In this document: positions 37,591-46,858 of the stretch, in pieces
Position numbering within the stretch: position 1 is the first letter of the stretch
Layout: every line of letters begins with the position of its first letter
Assembly: GCF_040409795.1 (NCBI RefSeq)
Contig: NZ_CP099571.1
Location: 744,001 to 808,000, forward strand
Direction of reading: 5' to 3'
DNA: 64,000 nucleotides
From: Polynucleobacter sp. MWH-UH19D
Lineage (GTDB): Bacteria; Pseudomonadota; Gammaproteobacteria; Burkholderiales; Burkholderiaceae
Made by a program: the position numbers and the translations under genes
Notes under the pieces: model-generated
The model's input: the letters and a program-made list of their open reading frames with translations, nothing else
Databases searched by the model: none
What the model was told of the DNA's origin: nothing

Positions 37591-38901
37591 TTATTTTTGA
37601 TGCTCGGCATCTAACTGACGCAAGAATGCCATCTTTTCCTTGATCTGACTTTCAAGTCCGCGCTCAACCGGTTCATACCAATGGGGTGCTGCCATACCCT
37701 CGGGTAGATAGGATTCACCAGCAGCATAGGCGTGAGGCTCATCATGGGCGTAGCGATATTCCTTGCCGTGACCAAGTTCTTTCATCAACTTAGTAGGTGC
37801 ATTACGTAAATGATTGGGTACAGGCTTAGATTGATCATTTGCTACAAATGCACGAGCGGCATTAAACGCTTTGTAGCTCGCATTGCTTTTTGCCGCTACA
37901 GCAAGATAAACCACTGCTTGACCAAGAGCTAGCTCTCCCTCGGGTGAACCAAGGCGTTCGTAGGTCAGGGCCGCATCATTTGCCAGTTGCATGGCACGTG
38001 GATCAGCAAGCCCAATATCTTCCCATGCCATACGAATAATGCGACGGGCCAAGTAACGAGGGTCTACTCCGCCATCTAACATACGACATAACCAGTACAG
38101 AGAGGCATCAGGATCAGAGCCTCTCACAGATTTATGTAGTGCAGAGATCTGATCATAAAACTGGTCACCACCTTTATCAAATCGTCTAGCCTGAGTGGAA
38201 AGCGCATTTTCAATAAAGGCTTGATCAACAATTTTGGTATTGGAGTCTAGTGCAAGCACAGCGTTGAGAACCTGCTCAACCAAATTGAGCAGCCTTCTTG
38301 CATCACCATCCGCATGGTGAATAAGCGTATCAATTGCCGCCGCTTCGAATTGAACTTCTGGCATGGCATACTGATGTGCACGTTCAAATAACTGCTTAAG
38401 TTCTGTCTTGTTTAAAGATTTCAAGACATAGACCTGTGCGCGTGAGAGTAGTGCAGAGTTCACTTCAAAAGAGGGATTCTCAGTAGTGGCGCCGATGAAG
38501 GTGAATAAACCAGATTCCACATGCGGTAAGAGTGCATCTTGTTGGCTCTTGTTAAAGCGATGAATTTCATCGACAAACAAAATTGTTTGTTTGCCAGATT
38601 GCGCTAAGGTTTGTTCTGCTTGTTGAATCGCTTCCCGAATTTCCTTAACTCCCGCTAGAACTGCAGAGATGGCGATGAACTCCCGATCAAAGGCTTTGGC
38701 GGATAAACGAGCCAAGGTTGTTTTTCCTACACCTGGCGGTCCCCATAAAATCATGGAGTGAGGCTTGCCAGATGCAAAAGCCAGATTTAACGGTTTGTTC
38801 GAAGAGAGTAGGTGAGTCTGCCCAATGACCTGATCGATGGATCTTGGGCGCAGTGCTTCCGCTAAAGGGGGCGGAGGTGCACTATCAAAAAGACCACTCA
38901 T
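37591..38901 (-). CDS. rarA: Replication-associated recombination protein A (RarA/MgsA)
   Basis: 436 residues, the normal RarA length. AAA+ motifs are Walker [17 protein letters not shown], Walker [17 protein letters not shown] and sensor [12 protein letters not shown]; the C-terminal MgsA domain contains [18 protein letters not shown]. It acts at stalled replication forks together with SSB. It starts 3 bp after the DUF3429 stop. Confidence 0.96.
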   Translation of the reverse strand: MSGLFDSAPPPPLAEALRPRSIDQVIGQTHLLSSNKPLNLAFASGKPHSMILWGPPGVGKTTLARLSAKAFDREFIAISAVLAGVKEIREAIQQAEQTLAQSGKQTILFVDEIHRFNKSQQDALLPHVESGLFTFIGATTENPSFEVNSALLSRAQVYVLKSLNKTELKQLFERAHQYAMPEVQFEAAAIDTLIHHADGDARRLLNLVEQVLNAVLALDSNTKIVDQAFIENALSTQARRFDKGGDQFYDQISALHKSVRGSDPDASLYWLCRMLDGGVDPRYLARRIIRMAWEDIGLADPRAMQLANDAALTYERLGSPEGELALGQAVVYLAVAAKSNASYKAFNAARAFVANDQSKPVPNHLRNAPTKLMKELGHGKEYRYAHDEPHAYAAGESYLPEGMAAPHWYEPVERGLESQIKEKMAFLRQLDAEHQK

Positions 38902-38904
38902 TGA

Positions 38905-39390
38905 TCAAGCTTGAATAAACAGAATCACAACCGCCGCCCAAGCTAAGCAGAAGGCAGCAATATACGTTAAGCGATTGCGCATAGCCATAAAGGCTGCGCA
39001 TGCAGTTTCATCTGAAAAATAAAGACGATAGGTATTTTGATCAATGTTGCGCTGAATGATCAAGGTCGAGGCCATGATAAATAAGCCAACTGGAATGTAG
39101 ATGTGTAAAGCTACCCAAGCAACTAAAGCAGGGATCACGCCCCAGATCCAAGCATTTCGGTCTAACCAGCGATCGCCTGTTGTTGCTTTACCTAAATTGT
39201 GTAAATTGGCGCCCCAATGCAATGCGCCCATAAATGAGGTGATCACTGCCCCATATCCAGCCAGCGATTCAGCGCTCAAGTAGTTAATGGGCGTTGGTGC
39301 AAGTTGTACTAGCAAGGCTAAACCAACAAATGGAATTAAGCCTGCATAACCAAGTTTAAGAACTAATGGAGGTAAGGGGTTATTACTCAC
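38905..39390 (-). CDS. DUF3429 family inner-membrane protein
   Basis: 161 residues with about five hydrophobic segments (near 10-30, 38-58, 78-98, 100-112 and 138-160). The pattern 'YGAVITSFMGALHWG' is typical of DUF3429. No function is established for the family. It is packed against rarA with a 3-bp gap. Confidence 0.8.
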   Translation of the reverse strand: MSNNPLPPLVLKLGYAGLIPFVGLALLVQLAPTPINYLSAESLAGYGAVITSFMGALHWGANLHNLGKATTGDRWLDRNAWIWGVIPALVAWVALHIYIPVGLFIMASTLIIQRNIDQNTYRLYFSDETACAAFMAMRNRLTYIAAFCLAWAAVVILFIQA

Positions 39391-39426
39391 GACAGATTAT
39401 TTTTTATGAGTTGTATGGGTTAGAAA

Positions 39427-40281
39427 TTATTTATCGTATGTGTAAACACCGCGTCCGGTTTTGCGACCAAGGTAACCGGCGGCGACCATTTCGCGCAAGA
39501 GTGGGCAAGGGCGATATTTTGAGTCGCTAAAGTTTTCAAAATACACTTCCATGACTGCAAGACAGGTGTCTAGGCCGATGAGATCTGCCAAAGCAAGAGG
39601 GCCGATAGGCTGATTGCAGCCCAGCTTCATGCCTGCATCGATATCTTCTGGACTTGCTAAACCCTCTGACAAAACGAAGAAAGCTTCATTAATCATCGGC
39701 AACAAGATTCGATTTACAACAAACCCTGGAGAGTTTTTGACGGTAATCGGCTCCTTGCCAACGCGTTTAGCCATTTCAATAATGGCAGCATGAGTTTCGT
39801 CGCTGGTTTGTAATCCGCGAATCACTTCAACCAACGCCATTAGGGGCGGTGGATTAAAGAAGTGCATACCAATAAAGCGTGCTGGGTTAGAGTCGAGCGC
39901 CGCAAGTTTAGTGATAGAGAGTGATGAAGTGTTGGTGGCGATGATGGTGTCTTTGCTGACAATCTCATCGACTTGCTTCAGAATTTTTTCCTTAATTGCT
40001 TGGTTTTCTGTGGCAGCTTCAATCACTAATCCAAGACCCTTGAAGTCTGCATAAGAAGTGCTTCCTTTGATGCGCTTGAGCGCGGCATCTTTCGCTTCTG
40101 CGCTAAGTGTTTCTTTTTTTACGAGACGATCTAAACTCTTGCTAATTTGATCAAGACCGCGTTGAACCGCAGCTTCATTGATATCCACCATCACAACGTC
40201 AAGTCCTGCAACAGCGCACACTTGTGCAATGCCATTACCCATGGTGCCTGCACCAATTACGCCGATTGACTGAATCTTCAT
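39427..40281 (-). CDS. hbd: 3-hydroxybutyryl-CoA dehydrogenase
   Basis: About 284 residues from ATG 40281, the normal length for the family. It has the NAD motif IGVIGAGTMGNGIAQVCA, then TNTSSLSI, GMHFFNPPPLMALVEVI, and NSPGFVVNRILLPMINEA. It oxidises or reduces 3-hydroxyacyl-CoA in fatty acid or butyrate metabolism and could feed the polyhydroxyalkanoate pool suggested by the phasin. I chose ATG 40281 because AAGGAA lies at the right distance and the family starts there; an upstream in-frame start would add 20 residues overlapping the GST gene. Confidence 0.94.
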   Translation of the reverse strand: MKIQSIGVIGAGTMGNGIAQVCAVAGLDVVMVDINEAAVQRGLDQISKSLDRLVKKETLSAEAKDAALKRIKGSTSYADFKGLGLVIEAATENQAIKEKILKQVDEIVSKDTIIATNTSSLSITKLAALDSNPARFIGMHFFNPPPLMALVEVIRGLQTSDETHAAIIEMAKRVGKEPITVKNSPGFVVNRILLPMINEAFFVLSEGLASPEDIDAGMKLGCNQPIGPLALADLIGLDTCLAVMEVYFENFSDSKYRPCPLLREMVAAGYLGRKTGRGVYTYDK

Positions 40282-40282
40282 C

Positions 40283-41020
40283 TTATTTCCTTCGTTGATA
40301 CTGGGTTGAACCAAATAACTGCTCTCTAGCTTTGTCGTCATGCAAAGGCTTGCGTAACGCTGTTAATACTTCGCATCCTCGTTTAACCGCGGGGCGTTCA
40401 CCAATCATTTCAAACCAGTGCTTGAAATGCGGATACGCATCGATATCGATGCCTTGATTCTTCCAATTCCTTGTCCAAGGAAAAATCGCAATATCGGCAA
40501 TCGAATAGGTTTTGCCCGCAATATACGTATTATCTTTCAGTTGGCTATCCAAAACCCCATAAAGTCGTTTGGCCTCGTTGGTGTAGCGATCGATGGCGTA
40601 CTGAATTTTTTCAGGAGCGTAAAGCCGGAAGTGATGGTTTTGACCAAGCATTGGTCCAAGACCGCCCATTTGGAACATCAACCACTGTAAGACCTTATAC
40701 TTGCCTCGGGTGGTTTTGGGTAAAAACTTGCCAGTTTTGGCGGCAAGGTAGAGCAAAATTGCGCCTGACTCAAAGATGCTGATGGGTTTGCCATCGGGTC
40801 CCTGAGGATCAACCAAGGCTGGGATTTTATTGTTCGGGCTCATTTCCAAGAATGCTTTATCAAATTGGTCTCCGGCACCAATATCAATTGGATGGGCTAT
40901 CCAGTCGCGCCCCAATTTATAGCCACACTCTTCGAGCATGATGTGGACCTTGTGGCCATTTGGAGTTGGCCAGCTATAAACATCAATCACATTACTATTT
41001 TTACTTTTCTTGATTGCCAT
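40283..41020 (-). CDS. yfcG: Glutathione S-transferase, YfcG/Ure2-like
   Basis: 245 residues. The N-terminal domain IDVYSWPTPNGHKVHIMLEE, the cis-Pro loop SPNNKIPALVDPQG and FESGAILLYLA are characteristic of the YfcG/nu-class GSTs, which act as glutathione-dependent disulfide-bond reductases. Its C-terminal helical domain includes the N-capping region SIADIAIFPWTR. It is followed by the dehydrogenase gene after 1 bp. Confidence 0.88.
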   Translation of the reverse strand: MAIKKSKNSNVIDVYSWPTPNGHKVHIMLEECGYKLGRDWIAHPIDIGAGDQFDKAFLEMSPNNKIPALVDPQGPDGKPISIFESGAILLYLAAKTGKFLPKTTRGKYKVLQWLMFQMGGLGPMLGQNHHFRLYAPEKIQYAIDRYTNEAKRLYGVLDSQLKDNTYIAGKTYSIADIAIFPWTRNWKNQGIDIDAYPHFKHWFEMIGERPAVKRGCEVLTALRKPLHDDKAREQLFGSTQYQRRK

Positions 41021-41054
41021 AAGAATCTCTATAGTTATTGAGTATTAAAAGTAT

Positions 41055-42284
41055 TTAAAGTTTTTGTAGGCGGTCTAAAGCCGAGGAAAGCGTTTGTTCT
41101 TGCTTTGCAAAACAAAAACGAATGACGCCTGACTCCGTAGGTTTTTCATAAAAGGCAGAAACTGGAATGGCAGCAACGCCGATTTCAGTGGTTAGCCATT
41201 TGCAAAAATCTGCTTCATTGAGTTTTGCCTCGGGAATCGCGAGCGCGGTGTAATCAACACATTGAAAGTACGTTCCTGGTGTGGGCAACAATTTGAATGC
41301 TGTTTTTTCTAGCCCCGCTCTAAAAAAGTCTCGCTTGGTTTGATAAAAGGTAGGCAGATTTAAGTAATGCGATGCATCAGATAGGTAAGTGGCTAAACCA
41401 AATTGCATTGGTGTGTTTACCGTAAACACATTGAATTGATGCACTTTACGAAACTCTGCGCTGAGCGAGGTAGGTGCAGCAACATAACCGACTTTCCAGC
41501 CAGTGACATGATAGGTTTTGCCAAAACTAGAAATCAGAAAACTGCGCGCAGCTAACTCAGGGTGAGAGGCAACGCTATGATGATGCGCTCCGTCATAGAC
41601 CATGTGCTCGTAAACCTCATCACTCAAGATCAAAGTGGAAGTGTTTCTGAGTAAGTCTGCCAAGCGATCGAGGTCAGACTTTTGCCAGACCATGCCTGTT
41701 GGGTTATGCGGTGTATTAATGATGAGCAAGCGAGTATTGGTATGTATCGCCTTTGATAGCGCTTCCCATGGAATTTGATAGGAGGCTACTTTTCCATTGC
41801 CATTGCGAATTGCCTCAAGAGCAACCGCAATAACTTTTCCGCCAGCTAATTCAATGGATGGTCTGTAGCTGTCATATGCTGGCTCCAGAATGACAACCTC
41901 ATCACCAGGGCTAACGCACGCAAGAATAGTAGTCAGAATTCCTTGTGTGCCGCCTGCGGTGATGGTGATTTCAGAATCCGGGTTGTATTGATGTCCATAG
42001 AGTTGTTGAATCTTGTTTGCGATGCCATGACGTAAATTGGGAACCCCAATCATCGGAGGGTATTGATTGTGATCAGCGAGCATCGCTGCATTGACGTCCG
42101 CAATCAATTTACGATCACACGGAAAATCTGGAAAGCCTTGGCCCAAGTTAATGGCTTGATGTTCGGTGGCCAGGGCAGACATTACCGTAAAGATTGTCGT
42201 ACCCACTCTGGGAAGGCGACTCGGGAATGAGGGCGGCATAAGGGCGGAGTTCATTTGGTCAAAACGAGCCAAAAGCGGTCCCAT
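41055..42284 (-). CDS. ybdL: Class I/II pyridoxal-phosphate aminotransferase (methionine aminotransferase-like)
   Basis: 409 residues. Fold-type I motifs are present: INLGQGFPDFPC, NTPHNPTGMVW, SDEVYEHMVYDG, and the PLP lysine in SSFGKTYHVTGWKVGY, plus RFCFAKQEQTL near the C-terminus. The sequence is closest in pattern to E. coli YbdL, which transaminates methionine and aromatic amino acids. A start at an internal ATG (MNSALMPPS, base 42254) is also possible. It is divergent from yaaA. Confidence 0.88.
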   Translation of the reverse strand: MGPLLARFDQMNSALMPPSFPSRLPRVGTTIFTVMSALATEHQAINLGQGFPDFPCDRKLIADVNAAMLADHNQYPPMIGVPNLRHGIANKIQQLYGHQYNPDSEITITAGGTQGILTTILACVSPGDEVVILEPAYDSYRPSIELAGGKVIAVALEAIRNGNGKVASYQIPWEALSKAIHTNTRLLIINTPHNPTGMVWQKSDLDRLADLLRNTSTLILSDEVYEHMVYDGAHHHSVASHPELAARSFLISSFGKTYHVTGWKVGYVAAPTSLSAEFRKVHQFNVFTVNTPMQFGLATYLSDASHYLNLPTFYQTKRDFFRAGLEKTAFKLLPTPGTYFQCVDYTALAIPEAKLNEADFCKWLTTEIGVAAIPVSAFYEKPTESGVIRFCFAKQEQTLSSALDRLQKL

Positions 42285-42348
42285 AGCCTTTTTGGCGAAT
42301 AATTTGGGCAGTCGCTAGAATGGAAACAATACATCTTTAAATTGTGCC

Positions 42349-43125
42349 ATGTTGATCGTACTTTCACCTGCTAAATCCTTGGATTACAAGACGCCTGCAA
42401 AGGTTAAGGCGCCAACCCTCCCAGAGTTTGTTGCGGAGTCGGCTAAGTTAATAGCCGATCTCAAGAAATTAGCCCCCCAGGATGTCGCTAAGCTAATGGG
42501 TTTGTCTGATCAATTGGCAGTACTTAATGTTGGTCGCTACCGAGATTGGTCAAAAAAATTTACTGAAGAGAACAGTAAACCTGCAATCTATGCATTTGAT
42601 GGCGATGTCTACGATGGTTTTGACGTTAAAACCCTCAATGCCAAGGCGGTTGATTTTGCCCAAGACCACATTCGAATTTTGTCTGGACTTTATGGCGCTT
42701 TGCGACCCTTGGATTTAATGCAACCTTATCGCCTAGAGATGGGAACTGCTTTTAAGAATGCGCGTGGTAAAGACCTCTATGCTTTTTGGGGTAACAGGGT
42801 GACAGATTCTTTAAAACAGCTACTTGAAAAACAAAAAAAGCCAGTCTTGTTGAATTTGGCATCCGAGGAATATTTCAAAGTATTGCAGCCCAAGGAATTA
42901 GGTTGCCCAGTGATTTCTCCTGTATTCCAAGATGCTAAGGATGGCAAGTACAAGATCATCTCGTTTTACGCAAAACGCGCACGCGGTTTGATGGCACGCT
43001 ATGTTGTGGAGAATCGGATTACCGATCCAGCCGATTTAAAGGGCTTTAATTTGGATGGCTATAAGTACTATGCTGCTGATTCAAAACCTGAGAAACCTGT
43101 ATTTAGAAGGGCGGAGAAGAAGTAA
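42349..43125 (+). CDS. yaaA: Peroxide stress protein YaaA
   Basis: 258 residues with the family signatures [35 protein letters not shown] and [20 protein letters not shown]. In E. coli YaaA binds DNA and limits free iron during hydrogen peroxide stress. The stop TAA overlaps the next start (TAATG), so the two genes are translationally coupled. Confidence 0.95.
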   Translation: MLIVLSPAKSLDYKTPAKVKAPTLPEFVAESAKLIADLKKLAPQDVAKLMGLSDQLAVLNVGRYRDWSKKFTEENSKPAIYAFDGDVYDGFDVKTLNAKAVDFAQDHIRILSGLYGALRPLDLMQPYRLEMGTAFKNARGKDLYAFWGNRVTDSLKQLLEKQKKPVLLNLASEEYFKVLQPKELGCPVISPVFQDAKDGKYKIISFYAKRARGLMARYVVENRITDPADLKGFNLDGYKYYAADSKPEKPVFRRAEKK

Positions 43126-44336
43126 TGGCTGTGCATCGCACTAAATCCTCGCAACGCACCTCACCTGAAGTGGAAAAGCTCGTGGCCGATGCCATCTCTT
43201 TGGCTGCTTCAGGCAGTCAAATCGAAGATCGTTATTGGGAAGAGCGCTTGAATGTGCGTTTGATGCGCTTATTAAAAAGCCAAAATCAGAATGTGATTGA
43301 TGCAGCATTAGATCAAACCTTCCGCATTAATACAGTTGCGTTCGAAGTGCTAGCGGATACAGCAGAGACTCTGGCAGAGTCACTCAAGATGGAATACGAA
43401 GGGCAGCAGTGGGACGTGCTGTTATTGGCTATGCCAATCGTTGCTCATACTCGTTATCAAATTCCATCAGGGCCTTTGCCGGCAAAAATGGTGGAAGCAA
43501 CCGCGAGCGCTTTGCATAGCGCTATCGCTGCTACCGACACGCGTATCGCCATTATTCCCTGGCTCTACAGCATTGATCAAATGCCCCATTCGCATTGCCA
43601 AACGCGTGTGCTCACTGAGGCACTTGCCAATGCTGCAATCTCTGGCAAGGATGTCAAATTAGAGTTGCGCGATATGTCAGAAACAATCGCTGTCTTGGCT
43701 GATCCCCGTTTTATTGTTGCGGCAATTAGCGCTCCTAGTGGCTCACCAATCTTTAAATGGCAAGAAGAGTCTCCTGCAAGACAAGAGCGTGGAGTGAGTT
43801 TGATTGGCTGGCAAAATGCCATCCAAGAACCGATTGCTTCGATGTTGCCGGGCTGTGAATTTGAGTTATTACTGCCTGAAGCCTATTTCACAAACTGTCG
43901 TTTGGCAGATAAGCATGTGCGCCCACTAAGCATTCGTGCTGCTGTGAACTTTCTGGAAAGTACCTTGGGTATTCTGCCGGCTGGCTTGTCCTGTGTTGTG
44001 GGTGCATTTGGTGAAGAACAGGCTGATGAGTACCGTATTTCATTTAGCGCAAAAGGTTCGTCTGATGTGATGTATGGTGTGATTTGGCCTTTGTATGATC
44101 GCGAGAGCGTGGCCAATGACGCACTCAACGATTTATCAGATGACGAGAGTCCAATTAAAAAGATATGCGATGCATTGCATGATGCTGGAGTAGAGGATGT
44201 ATTTCGACATGCGATGCTATTTGATCCAGAGCTTTGCGATGATTGTGGTGCACCATTGTTCCCAGATCGTTCTGGAGAGGCAGTGCACGCGGAAATGCCT
44301 GAAGACACTCCGACCCAGCAACCCTTATTTCACTGA
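43125..44336 (+). CDS. DUF2863 family protein
   Basis: 403 residues, soluble, with no signal peptide. I recognise the family by its Burkholderiales context and by the C-terminal CDDCGAPLFPDRSGE, a single CxxC that resembles half a zinc knuckle. The function is unknown. The start overlaps the yaaA stop by one base. It ends before a strong terminator. Confidence 0.75.
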   Translation: MAVHRTKSSQRTSPEVEKLVADAISLAASGSQIEDRYWEERLNVRLMRLLKSQNQNVIDAALDQTFRINTVAFEVLADTAETLAESLKMEYEGQQWDVLLLAMPIVAHTRYQIPSGPLPAKMVEATASALHSAIAATDTRIAIIPWLYSIDQMPHSHCQTRVLTEALANAAISGKDVKLELRDMSETIAVLADPRFIVAAISAPSGSPIFKWQEESPARQERGVSLIGWQNAIQEPIASMLPGCEFELLLPEAYFTNCRLADKHVRPLSIRAAVNFLESTLGILPAGLSCVVGAFGEEQADEYRISFSAKGSSDVMYGVIWPLYDRESVANDALNDLSDDESPIKKICDALHDAGVEDVFRHAMLFDPELCDDCGAPLFPDRSGEAVHAEMPEDTPTQQPLFH

Positions 44337-44372
44337 ACATTAAAAAACAAAACAAGAAATAAATAGCCGAGA

Positions 44373-44400
44373 AAAAAGCCGAGGATCACTCGGCTTTTTA
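44373..44400 (+). terminator. Intrinsic terminator after DUF2863 gene
   Basis: AAAAAGCCGAG (44373-44383) and CTCGGCTTTTT (44389-44399) form a perfect 11-bp stem with the 5-nt loop GATCA and built-in A and T runs. The symmetry makes it usable on both strands, so it may also end the convergent minus-strand transcript of the small secreted protein gene. Confidence 0.9.
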
Positions 44401-44445
44401 TTGAAGGCTACTTAAAACTAAAAGAAGCTAAGAACTTAGTTGAAC

Positions 44446-44820
44446 TTAGTTTTGCACAAAGGGTTCAGCGCCTGCAAACAAATGCGGTAATTTGCCGCCT
44501 TTCATTTCTGCTGTTTGGCAAAAATCAGCAAGCCTTGTTCCAACCTTGATGTTGAAAAGCATTGCTTTGTTACCTAGTACAACTAAGTCAAAACCAGAGT
44601 TCGTATTTTTGTAACGCAAGCTGCCCGGTAAGGAAGTTTGGCGCTCCAAATCATAGGTCTTTGATTCCCAAGTAAGGCGAACTTTCTCGGTAGTACCAGT
44701 AGTTTTGAATTGTTTGCTTTCGCTACAAGTCCAAGTAAATACTTCTTCATTGGCACTTACGTTTGCAGCCCCAGAGAGGCATGCGAACGTAAGGCTAATG
44801 GTGAGAAGAGACTTCTTCAT
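44446..44820 (-). CDS. Small secreted protein, MliC-like
   Basis: 124 residues with a signal peptide (MKKSLLTISLTFACLSGAANVSA), so it is periplasmic. The mature part begins NEEVFTWTC and has a second Cys in FCQTAEMKGG, with alternating beta-strand-like segments (VRLTWESKTYDLERQ, GFDLVVLGNKAMLFNI). The two-Cys beta-barrel pattern resembles MliC/PliC lysozyme inhibitors, but the match is loose. It lies 20 bp after mdh and may be co-transcribed. A 10-bp tandem repeat (GAACTTAGTT twice, 44432-44451) spans its stop codon. Confidence 0.6.
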   Translation of the reverse strand: MKKSLLTISLTFACLSGAANVSANEEVFTWTCSESKQFKTTGTTEKVRLTWESKTYDLERQTSLPGSLRYKNTNSGFDLVVLGNKAMLFNIKVGTRLADFCQTAEMKGGKLPHLFAGAEPFVQN

Positions 44821-44840
44821 AAGTTGTATTCCTTAGTGAA

Positions 44841-45830
44841 TTAAGGGAGCAAATGTTTGACGCCTGCTTGCTCCTCAAGCAATTCATTGAGGGTATGAGT
44901 CATACGCTCGCGAGAAAACTCATCGATCTCTAAGCCCTCAACCATTTTGTACTCACCGTTTTCGCAAGTAACAGGGAAGCCATAGATGACTTCAGCTGGA
45001 ATGCCGTATTCACCTTTAGATGGGATGCCCATAGTGACCCACTTGCCATTCGTGCCAAGTACCCAGTCATGGATGTGATCGATCGCTGCGTTAGCTGCTG
45101 AAGCTGCAGAAGAGAGACCGCGTGCGTCAATAATTGCAGCGCCACGCTTGCCAACAGTAGGAATAAATACATCTTTGTTCCACGCTGCATCATTGATGGA
45201 ATCTTTTACTGACTTGCCGTCAACCGTTGCAAAACGATAGTCGGGATACATGGTTGGGCTGTGGTTACCCCAAACAACTAACTTCTCAATACCAGCAACC
45301 GGTTTGTTCAGCTTAGTAGCTAATTGTGAGAGCGCGCGGTTGTGATCGAGGCGCAACATTGCTGTAAAGTTTTTCGCAGGAATATCTGGAGCAGATTTCA
45401 TGGCGATGTAAGCATTGGTGTTTGCTGGATTGCCAACAACCAATACTTTGACAGTTTTCTTAGCAACAGCATTTAATGCCTTACCTTGAGCGGTAAAGAT
45501 TTGAGCGTTAGCAGAGAGCAAGTCTTTGCGCTCCATACCAGGGCCACGAGGACGTGCACCTACCAACAGGGCAACATCGATATCTTTGAATGCGGTGAGT
45601 GGGTCAGAATGTGCGGTAACACCAGCCAACAATGGGAATGCGCAGTCTTCGAGCTCCATAATCACGCCAGCCAAGGCTTTTTGTGCTTTTTCATCAGGAA
45701 TTTCAAGCAATTGCAGGATGACAGGCTGATCTTTGCCTAATAAGTCGCCATTGGCGATGCGGAATAGAAGGGAATATCCGATTTGACCGGCTGCACCGGT
45801 TACGGCGACACGCATTGGGGCTTTTGCCAT
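44841..45830 (-). CDS. mdh: Malate dehydrogenase (NAD-dependent)
   Basis: 329 residues, the length of the cytosolic-type MDH found in Burkholderiales. Motifs are [59 protein letters not shown] and the catalytic His region [13 protein letters not shown]. It interconverts malate and oxaloacetate in the TCA cycle. It is divergent from the GntR regulator across 153 bp and is the clear candidate target of the palindrome there. Confidence 0.98.
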   Translation of the reverse strand: MAKAPMRVAVTGAAGQIGYSLLFRIANGDLLGKDQPVILQLLEIPDEKAQKALAGVIMELEDCAFPLLAGVTAHSDPLTAFKDIDVALLVGARPRGPGMERKDLLSANAQIFTAQGKALNAVAKKTVKVLVVGNPANTNAYIAMKSAPDIPAKNFTAMLRLDHNRALSQLATKLNKPVAGIEKLVVWGNHSPTMYPDYRFATVDGKSVKDSINDAAWNKDVFIPTVGKRGAAIIDARGLSSAASAANAAIDHIHDWVLGTNGKWVTMGIPSKGEYGIPAEVIYGFPVTCENGEYKMVEGLEIDEFSRERMTHTLNELLEEQAGVKHLLP

Positions 45831-45894
45831 TGCTGATAACTCCAGAGGAAGGTTAATTGGGTTGATTAATAAAAACTTTTCTATTATCCATTCA

Positions 45895-45924
45895 AGTGTA
45901 TGGACTTTGCCTTTACACTGTCAA
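45895..45924 (-). promoter_or_regulatory. Candidate mdh promoter
   Basis: On the minus strand, perfect TTGACA (plus 45919-45924) is followed after 18 bp by TACACT (45895-45900, four of six matches). It leaves a leader of about 58 bases and sits 4 bp from the 14-bp palindrome. Confidence 0.5.
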
Positions 45925-45940
45925 TGATGTCTTATATAAG
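45912..45940 (+). promoter_or_regulatory. Candidate gntR promoter overlapping the operator
   Basis: TTTACA (45912-45917) and TATAAG (45935-45940) are separated by 17 bp; each matches five of six consensus bases. The -10 lies inside the perfect palindrome 45929-45942, the geometry of a self-repressed promoter. Confidence 0.5.
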
Positions 45941-45942
45941 AC
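45929..45942. promoter_or_regulatory. Perfect 14-bp palindrome, probable GntR operator
   Basis: GTCTTATATAAGAC equals its own reverse complement. It lies between mdh and the gntR gene, over the gntR -10 box and just upstream of the mdh -35 box. Palindromes of this size are typical targets of GntR-family regulators. I found no second copy before sdhC, gltA or leuC. Confidence 0.65.
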
Positions 45943-45983
45943 TAGAATTACTCAGAATTTTATCCAATTGATGTCCTTGTGGA

Positions 45984-46727
45984 GTGAATTTGTCAGAAGT
46001 AAATTTGCCTATTGCTTCATTTAGCCCGCTGTATGAGCAGATCAAAGCCATGATTTTGGCTAGTTTGCAGGCTGCAGAATGGTTGCCAGGTGATGCCATT
46101 CCTAGCGAAATGGAGCTTGCTGCGCGTTATGCAGTGAGTCAGGGTACGGTTCGCAAGGCAATTGATGAGTTGGCTGCCCAAAATTTACTGGTTAGGCGCC
46201 AAGGGAAGGGTACTTTCGTCGCCACCCATCAAGAAGATGATTGGCAATACCGTTTTTTACGCCTTTCTCCCGATTCTGGTGAAAAGTTCCATCTGATTAG
46301 TCAATTTTTAGCCTGTGAGCTAACTAAGGCTACTGATTATGTAGCTAATTTGCTTAAATTAAAGGCAGGTGACCCAGTCATTTATATAGATCGTATTCAG
46401 ACATTTGCAGGGCAACCCGTTGTTTTTGAAGAGATTTGGCTTCCAGGAAGCCGCTTCAAGGGCTTAGATCTAGACACACTCAATGATTGGCATGGACCAG
46501 TCTATGCGCTCTACGAGAGTCAATATGCCACCCATATGGTACGGGCGGAAGAAAAAATTAAGGCGGTTTCGGCTGACGAGAGTCTAGCTAAGCACCTCCA
46601 GTTGGCAATCAGCGCGCCATTGCTCTCAGTGGAGCGGGTCGCCTTCACCTACGGGAATAAACCAGTAGAAATTCGACACGCAAGATACGACACTTCTGAG
46701 CAACATTATGAAAATCGATTGAACTGA
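45984..46727 (+). CDS. GntR-family regulator (HutC subfamily, UTRA domain)
   Basis: About 247 residues. An N-terminal winged helix (LYEQIKAMILASLQ, GDAIPSEMELAARYAVSQGTVRKAID, the latter cited by its core SEMELAARYAVSQGTVRKA) is followed by a UTRA ligand-binding domain (PVIYIDRIQTFAGQPVVFEEIWLPG). The starts are GTG 45984 or TTG 45990. TTG fits the SD (GGAG at 45981-45984) better, because the GTG overlaps it. It lies between mdh and sdhC, so it probably senses a central-carbon metabolite and controls TCA genes. Confidence 0.9.
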   Translation: MNLSEVNLPIASFSPLYEQIKAMILASLQAAEWLPGDAIPSEMELAARYAVSQGTVRKAIDELAAQNLLVRRQGKGTFVATHQEDDWQYRFLRLSPDSGEKFHLISQFLACELTKATDYVANLLKLKAGDPVIYIDRIQTFAGQPVVFEEIWLPGSRFKGLDLDTLNDWHGPVYALYESQYATHMVRAEEKIKAVSADESLAKHLQLAISAPLLSVERVAFTYGNKPVEIRHARYDTSEQHYENRLN

Positions 46728-46797
46728 ACTTATCCGTAAAACCCCTTTTTAACCCTTATAAACCCTTAAAAGCCCCCACCATACCCAAGGTTTCCAA

Positions 46798-46819
46798 TAG
46801 AATATGTTGCGACACAACA
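46798..46819 (+). promoter_or_regulatory. Candidate sdhC promoter -10 and overlapping symmetric site
   Basis: TAGAAT (46798-46803) could be a -10, though no good -35 is visible. It is followed at once by TGTTG-CGACA-CAACA (46805-46819), a symmetric site with 5-bp arms. Transcription from this -10 would begin inside the site, suggesting a repressor target. Confidence 0.35.
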
Positions 46820-46858
46820 AAATCAAACTGAACCTCCACCGAAAGATAGAGATTGCCC

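Noticed and set aside
44432-44451. 10-bp tandem repeat GAACTTAGTT
   Set aside because: Two copies only, overlapping a stop codon; most likely a small slippage duplication with no clear role.
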